Source of the DNA: Dethiosulfatibacter sp.
GTDB lineage: Bacteria > Bacillota_A > Clostridia > Tissierellales > Dethiosulfatibacteraceae
Direction: 5' to 3'
Assembly (NCBI GenBank): GCA_019084435.1
Contig: JAHRFV010000177.1
Span: 1-31,188, forward strand
DNA length: 31,188 bases
Positions 24,415 to 31,188 of this stretch are shown here, piece after piece. The position numbers were made by a program, and so were the translations under genes. Position 1 is the first letter of the stretch. The number at the start of each line of letters is the position of its first letter. The notes beneath the pieces are model-generated. The model was not told the origin of the DNA. It did not search any database and saw only the letters and a list, made by a program, of their open reading frames with translations.

Positions 24415-24855
24415 ATGGTAACAGAAAACAACAATCATTTAAGGGAATTAATTCGAATCCTAGTAAGAAACCTAGGCATATTGGAGAAAAACGATGCATC
24501 CTGCTGTAGTGTAACTGTTGGGCAATGCCATGCAATAGTCGAGATAGGCAGAGTGGGCAGTATTTCTCTAACTGATCTGTCTGATTTGGTAGGAGTTGAT
24601 AAAAGCACTATGAGCAGAACTATCAACAACCTGGTAGAGGATAGTTTGGTCATAAGGGATATTGATGAAGATAATAGGAGATATGTCAACATACAATTAA
24701 CTGATAGTGGACGGATGATTTATAACAATATTGAAAAAACCATGAACACCTACTATCAAGGCATATTCGATGCTATTCCAGAGAACAAGAGAGATCAGGT
24801 TTTAGAGAGTCTACAGATATTGAAGGATGCCGTAAAAAAACATCAATGCTGTTGA
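24415..24855 (+). CDS. MarR-family regulator, cysteine-rich, candidate arsenical sensor
   Basis: This 146-aa winged-helix protein has the recognition region TDLSDLVGVDKSTMSRTINNLVEDSLV (read in two parts, about residues 53-79) and the wing IRDIDEDNRRYVNI (80-93). These are flanked by the N- and C-terminal helices that make the MarR dimer interface. It has five cysteines, all outside the DNA-binding core: Cys30, Cys31 and Cys38 in the first helices and Cys145-Cys146 as the last two residues. The placement suggests a thiol-based sensor of trivalent arsenic, another soft metal or oxidants. That is inference, helped by the arsM gene 38 bp downstream. It is probably autorepressed through the palindrome at 24367-24381. 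Recognition as MarR is firm; the ligand is not. Confidence 0.9.
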   Translation: MVTENNNHLRELIRILVRNLGILEKNDASCCSVTVGQCHAIVEIGRVGSISLTDLSDLVGVDKSTMSRTINNLVEDSLVIRDIDEDNRRYVNIQLTDSGRMIYNNIEKTMNTYYQGIFDAIPENKRDQVLESLQILKDAVKKHQCC

Positions 24856-24893
24856 GTTAGAAACGAAATTATACTAAAAGGAGATAGAATCAT

Positions 24894-25709
24894 ATGGAAA
24901 GCTTTAAAAGAAGTAAAATTAGAAACTATTATGGCGGCATCGCAAAAGGTGTGACTGCCAATGCTAAGAGCTCTTGCTGCAGTGGTTCGTCATGCTGTGG
25001 CGATAATTCGGAGACCGCGATGCTTTATGATCCTGAGCATATCAAAGGTCTGCCAATAGAGGCTATCAATGCATCCTTAGGCTGTGCCAATCCATTGGTT
25101 TTTGCAGACCTTAAACCAGGCGAGAAAGTGCTGGACTTGGGCAGTGGTGGTGGTATAGATGTGCTAATAGCCTCTGGATATGTCGGAGAAACCGGTATGG
25201 TTTACGGGTTGGACATGACAGAAGAGATGCTTAAGCTTGCTAACCAAAACAAAGAGAAGAGTGGCATTAAAAATGTTGAGTTTATCAAAGGCTATATTGA
25301 AGATATACCCCTTGATAATGAAACAGTAGACGTCATCACATCCAACTGTGTGATTAATCTCAGTGAAAGCAAAGAAGACGCTATCATGGAAGCATATCGT
25401 GTGTTGAAATCAAAGGGAAGATTGGCCATAGCAGATATCGTGCAGCTTAAGGTAGTTAGTGAAGAAATCAAGCAAAGCATTGAGCTGTGGGTTGGCTGCA
25501 TTTCAGGAGCTTTAGAAATTGAAGAATACAAAAGAATCCTAAAATTAGCTGGATTCAAAGGTATAGAGATTGCTCCGGTCAGTCTGTACTCCAAAGAGAT
25601 GCTGAAAAGTGTTGCAACCTCAAAAAAATTGGATGATGTGTACAAGAGACTGGACGAGGAATCACTAGATGGTGCTTTTGCCAGTGCGATAGTCAAGGCA
25701 TTTAAATAG
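24894..25709 (+). CDS. arsM: Arsenite S-adenosylmethionine methyltransferase ArsM
   Basis: This 271-aa SAM-dependent enzyme methylates arsenite to mono-, di- and trimethylated species. SAM-binding motif I is DLGSGGG (81-87). The arsenic-binding cysteines are all in place: Cys64 in SLGCANP, Cys152 in SNCVINL and Cys202 in WVGCISGA. An N-terminal cluster SSCCSGSSCC (Cys28, 29, 34, 35) provides the further cysteine used by four-Cys ArsM proteins. AAGGAGA precedes ATG 24894. The gene is co-transcribed with the MarR regulator upstream and a GNAT gene 13 bp downstream. Its first product, MAs(III), is more toxic than arsenite in anaerobes and may act as an antibiotic. Whether this copy detoxifies or makes such compounds cannot be settled from the sequence. 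Confidence 0.92.
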   Translation: MESFKRSKIRNYYGGIAKGVTANAKSSCCSGSSCCGDNSETAMLYDPEHIKGLPIEAINASLGCANPLVFADLKPGEKVLDLGSGGGIDVLIASGYVGETGMVYGLDMTEEMLKLANQNKEKSGIKNVEFIKGYIEDIPLDNETVDVITSNCVINLSESKEDAIMEAYRVLKSKGRLAIADIVQLKVVSEEIKQSIELWVGCISGALEIEEYKRILKLAGFKGIEIAPVSLYSKEMLKSVATSKKLDDVYKRLDEESLDGAFASAIVKAFK

Positions 25710-25722
25710 TTGAGGGGCGTTT

Positions 25723-26214
25723 ATGAATTTAATAATTGATGAAATGAAAGAATCAGATTGGCAACAGGTTAGGGATATATACTTGGAAGGAATCAGAACA
25801 GGGATAGCTACCTTTGAAAAAGATGTTCCAAGCTGGGATGCATGGGATGCAGGACATCTGATAGCCGGAAGACTAGTCGCGAGATTTGATGATAAAGTTA
25901 TTGGTTGGGCCGCAATGTCACCCTATTCCAATAGGTGTATCTATTCAGGCGTAGCAGAGGAGAGTGTATACATCAGACAAGCCTACAAAGGACAAGGAGT
26001 TGGGAAAGCATTACTTATAGCCTTAATCCAAAAGTCGGAAGTTCTAGGTCTCTGGACACTGCAGGCTGGCATCATAAGAGATAACACCATCAGTATAGCA
26101 CTCCATGAAAAATGTGGCTTTAGGATAGTAGGAGTAAGAGAGAAAATCGGAAAATCTATCAATGGTGTGTGGACTGATGTAGTCTTGATGGAGAGAAGGA
26201 GTAAATTTATATAA
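25723..26214 (+). CDS. GNAT acetyltransferase of the phosphinothricin/arsinothricin (Pat/ArsN1) type
   Basis: This 163-aa single-domain N-acetyltransferase has the acetyl-CoA loop QAYKGQGVGKALL (near 86-98) and the preceding strand EESVYIR. The C-terminal HEKCGFRIVGVREKIGKSINGVWTDV is typical of the phosphinothricin acetyltransferase branch of GNAT. Some members of this branch (ArsN1) acetylate arsinothricin, an arsenic-containing glutamate analogue, and are found in ars operons. Here the gene directly follows arsM, which supports that reading. A general amino-acid or amine acetyltransferase remains possible. GAGGGG lies just before ATG 25723. No terminator follows before the next promoter. 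Confidence 0.85.
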   Translation: MNLIIDEMKESDWQQVRDIYLEGIRTGIATFEKDVPSWDAWDAGHLIAGRLVARFDDKVIGWAAMSPYSNRCIYSGVAEESVYIRQAYKGQGVGKALLIALIQKSEVLGLWTLQAGIIRDNTISIALHEKCGFRIVGVREKIGKSINGVWTDVVLMERRSKFI

Positions 26215-26226
26215 ATTCTAAATTAA

Positions 26227-26256
26227 TTGCAAAACAATGATAAAAAGTGTTACAAT
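26227..26256 (+). promoter_or_regulatory. Promoter of the MEDS/HD-GYP gene
   Basis: TTGCAA (26227-26232), 18 bases, then TACAAT (26251-26256) with an extended TG at 26248-26249. The transcript would start at about 26263. This argues against an in-frame start at 26237, which lies within the promoter. Confidence 0.65.
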
Positions 26257-26287
26257 GAACTCAAATTATCCAGAGAGGGGCTTTATC

Positions 26288-27568
26288 ATGGATATGAAAA
26301 GCACATTGGAACAAGCTATAGAAATCAGATTAGGAGACCATATGGTCATCCTTTATGAAGAGGAAGAAGAAGTTGTCGAATACCTGACAGCTTATATTCA
26401 CTCGTCATTACGACATAACGAAAGATGCATATATATTACCGGAGATTCGGATACAAATCTCGTTCTTGAACAAATTAAGAAACTCAACCATGGTGAAGAA
26501 ATTACTGGTGAACTGGTATTGATGGAAAGAGATGATGCCTATTCAAAGGATGGCACTTTTGATCCGGATAGTATGATTGCTTTGTTGAAATTATTGGCTG
26601 AAGAAGCGGTAGCTGATGGCTACAGCGGATTGGCTGTAACTGGTGAAATAAGTTGGTTGCTTGATTATCACAATGGCCGTGAATTGATTATAGAATACGA
26701 GTGGAAATTGAACGAGTATGTTTTTGGACGCTACCCAGTATCAGCTTTATGTAGATACAATATGAACAAATTTTCTGACGATATGATTATCAATATAATT
26801 CAGCTCCATCCATACCTGATTTGGAAGAATAAAACACATGAAAATCCATTTCATATAGCAGTGGAAGGCTACAGGAACAATGAGATATCAAAATACCAAG
26901 TTAGAAGCTGGCTAGAGAATATTGACCATTTCACTGATGAAAAAAGTCGTTTCCGAAAGGCCATTGCCAATAAAGAGAAAGAGATGCAAAAAATACACCA
27001 AACAATGACTGATGGCATCGTGAGGGCTATGGTAGAGCTATTATCAATCCATGACGCTTACACAAACAACCACAGTGAAAATGTCGCTAGATTATCCAGA
27101 GATTTTGCTAAACATCTAAAGCTTACTGATGAGGAAATAGCAAAAATTTATTATGCAGGGATGGTACATGACATAGGAAAGACACTTATACCAAGAGAGA
27201 TATTAAATAAAACAGGTATATTGACCATGGAAGAGTATGATGTGGTCAAACTCCATCCAGTGTACGGATCTACAGCTTTGGGACATGTCGAAAAAATGGA
27301 TGATATCACAAACGCCGTTAGATCACATCATGAGTATTGGAACGGGAATGGTTATCCTGATGGGCTTAGAGAAAATCAGATTCCGCTTGCAGGGAGAATT
27401 CTATCTTTGGTAGATGCATTTGAAGCGATGACAAACGATAGACCTTATCGAAAAGCCTTTACTAAAAAGGAAGCGATGAATGAAATATTTAAATGTGCTG
27501 GAATGCAATTCGACCCCGCATTGTCCATACAGTTTATTGATATGATAAGTAATGGAGAGATTATATGA
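26288..27568 (+). CDS. MEDS sensor domain fused to an HD-GYP phosphodiesterase
   Basis: This 426-aa soluble protein starts with a MEDS-type domain (about residues 10-180, GDHMVILYEEEEEVVEYL, then HNERCIYITGD and VTGEISWLL). MEDS is named for regulators that respond to small carbon compounds in methanogens and methylotrophs. A helical linker (about 215-245) leads to an HD-GYP domain with SIHDAYTNNHSENVARL, His294-Asp295 in MVHDIGK, and HHEYWNGNGYPDG giving HHE 347-349 and GYP 355-357. All metal ligands and the GYP loop are intact, so c-di-GMP (or cGAMP) hydrolysis is expected. ATG 26288 follows GAGAGGGG. With the GGDEF protein at 17001 the window holds both a maker and a breaker of c-di-GMP, in separate transcripts. 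Confidence 0.9.
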   Translation: MDMKSTLEQAIEIRLGDHMVILYEEEEEVVEYLTAYIHSSLRHNERCIYITGDSDTNLVLEQIKKLNHGEEITGELVLMERDDAYSKDGTFDPDSMIALLKLLAEEAVADGYSGLAVTGEISWLLDYHNGRELIIEYEWKLNEYVFGRYPVSALCRYNMNKFSDDMIINIIQLHPYLIWKNKTHENPFHIAVEGYRNNEISKYQVRSWLENIDHFTDEKSRFRKAIANKEKEMQKIHQTMTDGIVRAMVELLSIHDAYTNNHSENVARLSRDFAKHLKLTDEEIAKIYYAGMVHDIGKTLIPREILNKTGILTMEEYDVVKLHPVYGSTALGHVEKMDDITNAVRSHHEYWNGNGYPDGLRENQIPLAGRILSLVDAFEAMTNDRPYRKAFTKKEAMNEIFKCAGMQFDPALSIQFIDMISNGEII

Positions 27569-27637
27569 TTAGCTTCAGACAAGAAAAAAGCGAGTGCTAG
27601 TTAAAATAATTGGGGAATAAACTCCACAATTAAAACA

Positions 27638-27675
27638 AACGTCTTTCAGGAATTTAACATGAGAGGCGTTTTTTA
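27638..27675 (+). terminator. Terminator after the HD-GYP gene
   Basis: AACGTCTTTC (27638-27647) pairs with GAGAGGCGTT (27661-27670), with three G-T pairs and a 13-base loop, followed by TTTTA. It lies 70 bp after the stop codon. Confidence 0.75.
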
Positions 27676-27688
27676 TATGACTCAATAA

Positions 27689-27697
27689 TGATATAAT
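27689..27697 (+). promoter_or_regulatory. Extended -10 promoter of phoH
   Basis: TGA-TATAAT (TG 27689-27690, hexamer 27692-27697) has no clear -35; that region is the T run of the terminator just upstream. Transcription would start near 27704, 10 bases before the GGGGAGA ribosome-binding site. Confidence 0.6.
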
Positions 27698-27727
27698 ATT
27701 GTAAAGTATATTATGGGGAGACAGAAG

Positions 27728-29098
27728 ATGATAAAAAACTATGTTATCGATACGAATGTAATGATTCATGACCCTATGTTTTTATACAACTTTCAGGACA
27801 ATCACCTGATTTTGCCATTGGTAACAGTTGAAGAACTGGATGGTTTGAAAAAAGCTAGCGGTATACTTGGTTACAATGCACGTCAAGTACTGAAAGAATT
27901 AAATAAAGTACGTCAATATGGGGATTTTGTCGAAGGCATCAAGCTACCGAACGGTGGTGTTATCAGAATTGAAATCAATTTTGTAGATAACATTCACCTA
28001 CCAGATGGAATGGATACCAAGAAAAATGATAATCGTATTTTAGCGGTTGCAAAAGCAATTGCCCAAAGCGATACCGAAAGAAAAACGATTCTAGTCACAA
28101 AAGACATGTGTATGACAGTCAAGGCTGACGCCATGGGACTGGAGGTACAGGACTATGAAACAGACAAGGTGCGCACAGATGACCTTTACAAAGGATACAG
28201 CGAGATCATGATGCCTTCAGAATCTATCAACAAGATTTTCAGTGAAGGATTAAAGATTCCTTCCGGATTGGATGATGAGGTTTATCCCAACCACTTTTTT
28301 CATATCAAAAGTCAGGATCAGTTTGGCCATGAAGTACTGGCAAAGGTCAAAAACAACAAGATAATTCCCCTTGAATATGTCAATGAATATACTTGGGGCA
28401 TCAAACCCATCAATAGAGAGCAGAAGATGGCTATGGAACTTCTCCATGATCCAGGCATTCATTTTGCTACAATCATGGGAGGAGCAGGTAGCGGGAAAAG
28501 TTTTCTAAGCATAGCCTATGCATTGCAAAGTGTTTTAGAAAAAAACCTGTTCAGAAAAATCATATTTGTCAGACCGGTTGTTCCTGCCGGCAATGATATA
28601 GGCTTTCTACCTGGGGAGGAAAAAGAAAAACTGAAACCATGGATGCAGGCTTTTTATGATGCTGTTGATAATCTTTTTGATCAAAAGCAAAAGGGAAAGA
28701 AAGAAGAATATTCCAGAAAGGATTTCAGAACTGAGAAACCGGATTTCACAGTAGAGAATTTCATCAACACATATATGGACGCAGGCATTCTTGAAATGAA
28801 AACCTTCAATTATATGAGAGGCCGTACGCTTTCCAACACTCTGGTAATTGTCGATGAAGTCCAGGAAACAACACCACATCTTGCAAAACTCATGCTTACA
28901 AGAGCCGGTGAGAGTTCCAAATTCTTATTTATTGGTGATCCATCAGATAATCAAATTGATAACGTGTTGGTAGATTCAAAATCGAATGGCTTAGTTTATA
29001 CAGTGGACAGGATGAAATATTTTGATATAACCGGTCATATAACATTAAAACAGGTCGAAAGAAGTCCGTTGGCACAATTGGCAGAAAAACACATGTAA
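27728..29098 (+). CDS. PIN-PhoH fusion protein (PhoH2 / YlaK type)
   Basis: This 456-aa protein joins an N-terminal PIN ribonuclease domain to a PhoH-family ATPase. In the PIN domain (residues about 3-140), Asp8 in VIDTNVMIHDP, Glu in VTVEELDGLK, KKNDNRILAVA and LVTKDMCMTVKA supply the acidic metal-binding residues. The PhoH half has Walker A GGAGSGKS (251-258) and Walker B with Asp376-Glu377 in LVIVDEVQETTP. It ends with the conserved FIGDPSDNQID and VERSPLAQLAEKHM. PhoH2 proteins unwind and cleave RNA in an ATP-dependent way. Many are paired with a small upstream antitoxin-like gene, and none is visible here. ATG 27728 follows GGGGAGA; a GTG-like upstream start would sit on that site. Confidence 0.93.
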   Translation: MIKNYVIDTNVMIHDPMFLYNFQDNHLILPLVTVEELDGLKKASGILGYNARQVLKELNKVRQYGDFVEGIKLPNGGVIRIEINFVDNIHLPDGMDTKKNDNRILAVAKAIAQSDTERKTILVTKDMCMTVKADAMGLEVQDYETDKVRTDDLYKGYSEIMMPSESINKIFSEGLKIPSGLDDEVYPNHFFHIKSQDQFGHEVLAKVKNNKIIPLEYVNEYTWGIKPINREQKMAMELLHDPGIHFATIMGGAGSGKSFLSIAYALQSVLEKNLFRKIIFVRPVVPAGNDIGFLPGEEKEKLKPWMQAFYDAVDNLFDQKQKGKKEEYSRKDFRTEKPDFTVENFINTYMDAGILEMKTFNYMRGRTLSNTLVIVDEVQETTPHLAKLMLTRAGESSKFLFIGDPSDNQIDNVLVDSKSNGLVYTVDRMKYFDITGHITLKQVERSPLAQLAEKHM

Positions 29099-29141
29099 AC
29101 TCGAAGACCTGTTATTCTAACTAACATCTGGAGGTGCGGAC

Positions 29142-30050
29142 ATCAAAAAAAATCAAAAAACAATTGCCTTGATATTGCTCATTATTTCAGCAATAATGTG
29201 GGGCATCTCATTTATCAGTATAAAAATAGCAATGACTGTCTTTCCACCGATGAGCCTGGCTTTTTACAGGTTTCTTCTGGCGTCCATGATACTTTATCCA
29301 ATAATGAAGAGATTTGACAAAAAAGAGCCCTTGAGAAAAAAAGATATTCCTCTTGTAGCATTAGCTGGGATTTTAGGCATAACTGTCTATTTTTTCTTTG
29401 AGAACAATGGACTTTTACGAATCAGTGCCAACGATGCTTCTATTATCATTGCAATGCTGCCGGTAGGAGCTGCAATAGGCGAAAGAGTTTTTCTTAAGAA
29501 AAAACTGAAGCTGATATCATTAATTGCTATCATCGCTTCAGTTATTGGAATCTATATGGTGATCGGTGGTCAGTTGAGAGGAGGCAATCCATCGGGCTAC
29601 TGGTACATGTTCGGTGCTATTGTATCGTACTCAATCTATCTGATCATGACCAAACCACTTTTCGATAGATACTCGGATATTACAGTGGCGTTCTATCAGA
29701 GTCTGTTTGGATGCATTGCATTCATACCATTTCTATTTTTTGAAACGGTCCGATGGGATCTTTTGGACACAACCATTACAATGAACTTTTTCTTCCTAGC
29801 TATTTTGTGCTCGGCAGTTGCAAGCTATTTTTATATGTACGCACTCAATCATCTCGGGGTTTCAATAGCAGCAGTATTTATGAACCTTATTCCTGTAGTA
29901 ACATTTATTGCAAGCTTTATTATCTTTGGTGATACCATGACTCTTTTTCAAATAATTGGTGCAGTGATTGTCATTGGAGCAGTTACAGTTGTGACCAGAC
30001 AGCATGAAACATTTGTGGTTATTCCAGAAAATCAATTACCAGATTCATAA
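29142..30050 (+). CDS. EamA/DMT-family transporter with an apparent ATC start codon
   Basis: This is a ten-helix drug/metabolite exporter of about 302 aa with two EamA repeats (about 7-145 and 155-290). The first repeat begins LILLIISAIMWGISFISIKIA and the conserved SAVASYFYMYALNHLG lies in the second. Cargo is unknown. Its start is odd. A strong GGAGGTG (29130-29136) is followed after 5 bases by ATC (29142-29144), then KKNQKTIA, exactly where family N-termini begin. No ATG, GTG or TTG exists in that frame until TTG 29169, which has no ribosome-binding site and would cut into the first helix. Either ATC initiates weakly or an ATG has mutated (or been misread). It follows phoH by 43 bp with no terminator, and its 3' end overlaps the convergent hydrolase by 32 bp. 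Confidence 0.85.
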   Translation: MKKNQKTIALILLIISAIMWGISFISIKIAMTVFPPMSLAFYRFLLASMILYPIMKRFDKKEPLRKKDIPLVALAGILGITVYFFFENNGLLRISANDASIIIAMLPVGAAIGERVFLKKKLKLISLIAIIASVIGIYMVIGGQLRGGNPSGYWYMFGAIVSYSIYLIMTKPLFDRYSDITVAFYQSLFGCIAFIPFLFFETVRWDLLDTTITMNFFFLAILCSAVASYFYMYALNHLGVSIAAVFMNLIPVVTFIASFIIFGDTMTLFQIIGAVIVIGAVTVVTRQHETFVVIPENQLPDS

Positions 30051-30900
30051 ATCGGTCCAAATCATCTTCAAGAGGCGCATGTCCACCATTAGGAAGCAGT
30101 TCCAATCTGGCAGTTTTTCCCATAACCTCTGAGATTTCAATTCCCATGGTTTTTGGTACTACCAAATCATCCTCTCCTTGAATAACAAGCGTAGGTGTCT
30201 TAAGTTTACTTATTTCACCTGATCCTTGAACGACACCGTTGTGCTCATCAGAGATATTGAAATGAATTAACGCATAATCAATATCAACTAGATTTCTCTG
30301 CTTAATAATCTCATCCAGATAAGAATCATATCTGTCTTCTTCCGGTTTTTTAAACGTATAAATAGCGCTATCCCACACGAGTCTTATGAAATCCTTATTT
30401 TTTGCCTCGTAGGCATCTAGTATTGGTTTGACTTGGATTGGATCTACTTCGATTTCTTCTTTAGTGGTCAGAAACTCTCCCGGAATGGGTTGTCCCTTAT
30501 CATCTTTTTTCAGCATCGGATATCCTTTAATCCCTACCGATTCCACCAATATCAGTTTTTTAACAAGACTTGGATAATCGACAGCGAAGTGCATCACAAT
30601 TCCTCCACCTGTGGACCAACCCATCAAAACAAACTTTTTCAATCCCATTTGATCGACAAATAGCTTCAGATCCTCTGAAAGCTCTTTGAGCGAGCTTATC
30701 CTACTGTTATAGGTTGAAGCGCCGAATCCCCTTAAATCCACCGCATAAGCCGTATAGTCCTCAGGAAGACTGGCCATAACAGTATCCCAATGCTTTGATG
30801 AAGACATATTTCCATGGACTAATACGATAGTTTTATCACCATCTCCGGATTTTCTATAACCTAAAGTCTCTCCGTTTTTCAAATCAATCATTTTCAACAT
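30019..30900 (-). CDS. Alpha/beta hydrolase
   Basis: This is a 293-aa single-domain esterase/hydrolase with no signal peptide, so probably cytoplasmic. The oxyanion-hole region is VLVHGNMSSSKHW, the nucleophile elbow GWSTGG places Ser96 as nucleophile, GEDDLVV gives Asp245 and NGGHAPLED gives His274. The lid region (about 125-210) is larger than in minimal esterases and sets the substrate, which is unknown. Similar proteins are annotated as prolyl aminopeptidase-like or acyl-ester hydrolases. On the - strand AAAGGGGGT lies about 9 bases before ATG 30900. It is transcribed alone, toward the EamA gene, and the two 3' ends overlap by 32 bp. Confidence 0.92.
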   Translation of the reverse strand: MLKMIDLKNGETLGYRKSGDGDKTIVLVHGNMSSSKHWDTVMASLPEDYTAYAVDLRGFGASTYNSRISSLKELSEDLKLFVDQMGLKKFVLMGWSTGGGIVMHFAVDYPSLVKKLILVESVGIKGYPMLKKDDKGQPIPGEFLTTKEEIEVDPIQVKPILDAYEAKNKDFIRLVWDSAIYTFKKPEEDRYDSYLDEIIKQRNLVDIDYALIHFNISDEHNGVVQGSGEISKLKTPTLVIQGEDDLVVPKTMGIEISEVMGKTARLELLPNGGHAPLEDDLDRFMNLVIDFLE

Positions 30901-30940
30901 AATATATTACCCCCTTTGATTTTTAATACACATATTATTG

Positions 30941-30970
30941 ATTATACCATTTTCCTGTAAAAAACCTCAA
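30941..30970 (-). promoter_or_regulatory. Promoter of the hydrolase gene
   Basis: On the - strand TTGAGG (30970-30965), 18 bases, then TATAAT (30946-30941), preceded by an extended TGG. The transcript would start near 30934, giving a leader of about 34 nt. Confidence 0.75.
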
Positions 30971-31188
30971 TCATATTTCGGCTATCATATTTCTGACATA
31001 ATTGTATTGTATATTTAGACCAGATGGAATTCAGTTTTCAAGAAGGTTTGGGTAGTGTAAAGTAACGTATGAAAAAAAAGGTCAAGGGAAGTGACTAGAC
31101 AAATCCTGAAAATTCAAGCAGCTGACGTCGCCCTTGACAGCAAACCCTAGCAATGCTGGTAAAAAATACCGACGGCGATCACTCAAGA
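30971..31188. other. Right-edge region without a recognised gene; possible edge of a mobile element
   Basis: No gene recognised. The last 120 bases are less A/T-rich than the sequence before them. They contain an 8-bp inverted repeat, GTCAAGGG (31081-31088) and CCCTTGAC (31131-31138). An open - strand frame runs in from beyond the window and stops at 31087-31085, after residues such as RRRYFLPALLGF. It may be the 3' end of a transposase or other gene, but I cannot identify it. Confidence 0.3.

Noticed and set aside
25292..25696. 134-codon open frame on the - strand opposite arsM
   Set aside because: Its translation is low-complexity serine/leucine-rich, with no ribosome-binding site, and it lies fully within the conserved arsM gene, so it is a shadow frame. 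The same holds for antisense frames at 21288-21680 and 5593-5925.
27569..27727. Small antitoxin gene upstream of the PIN-PhoH gene
   Set aside because: Some PhoH2 genes have one. Here the 159 bp hold only a terminator and a promoter, with no open frame that has a ribosome-binding site.

Overview
The window looks like chromosomal DNA from a low-GC, probably anaerobic Firmicute of the class Clostridia. The evidence is the A/T-rich sequence, the strong AGGAGG-type ribosome-binding sites, sigma-A promoters that often have an extended -10, and Firmicute gene neighbourhoods such as gltX-cysS-mrnC-rlmB-rae1. Almost everything is on the + strand. Only a small zinc-ribbon gene and an alpha/beta hydrolase are on the - strand. 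I see no rRNA, tRNA, CRISPR array, prophage or complete insertion sequence.

Layout. 1-255: 3' end of a sensor histidine kinase. 343-3815: glmM, a convergent zinc-ribbon gene, then a LacI-type regulator, thpR and a DUF896 protein, closed by a hairpin terminator. 3871-8669: a promoter that reads directly into a strongly folded 125-bp element, followed by the translation/RNA operon gltX, cysS, mrnC, rlmB, rae1. 8733-16837: an operon made of a D-threonine aldolase/D-serine dehydratase-like PLP enzyme, sbcD, sbcC, mutY and an AlaX-type tRNA editing protein. 17001-19112: a Cache-GAF diguanylate cyclase. 19194-19922: a dicluster ferredoxin protein behind a perfect CRP/FNR-type palindrome. 20060-24323: a MacB-like ABC ATPase, FtsX-type permease and HlyD-like adaptor. 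24415-26214: a cysteine-rich MarR regulator, an ArsM arsenite methyltransferase and a GNAT acetyltransferase related to phosphinothricin/arsinothricin acetyltransferases. 26288-27568: a MEDS/HD-GYP protein. 27728-30050: PIN-PhoH ATPase and an EamA transporter. 30019-30900 (-): alpha/beta hydrolase. 30971-31188: no gene recognised, possibly the outer edge of a mobile element.

How the parts fit. Much of the window is core information processing: tRNA charging, rRNA methylation and maturation, ribosome-linked mRNA decay, DNA break and 8-oxoG repair, and tRNA proofreading. Between these lie environmental-response modules: c-di-GMP synthesis and breakdown, a candidate nitrosative/redox ferredoxin, an exporter and a candidate organoarsenical detoxification operon.

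The most interesting signals are five. (1) The 125-bp double-hairpin element in the gltX leader has a 33-bp internally deleted relative in opposite orientation at 16880. (2) The MarR-ArsM-GNAT operon has a perfect operator over its own promoter and a regulator with cysteine pairs at both ends. (3) A 16-bp palindrome lies at -41.5 of the ferredoxin gene. (4) The EamA gene has ATC exactly where its ATG should be. (5) A D-amino-acid-type enzyme heads a DNA-repair operon. No wholly new multi-gene defence-like system is visible. Positions come from reading the sequence directly; no database search was run.
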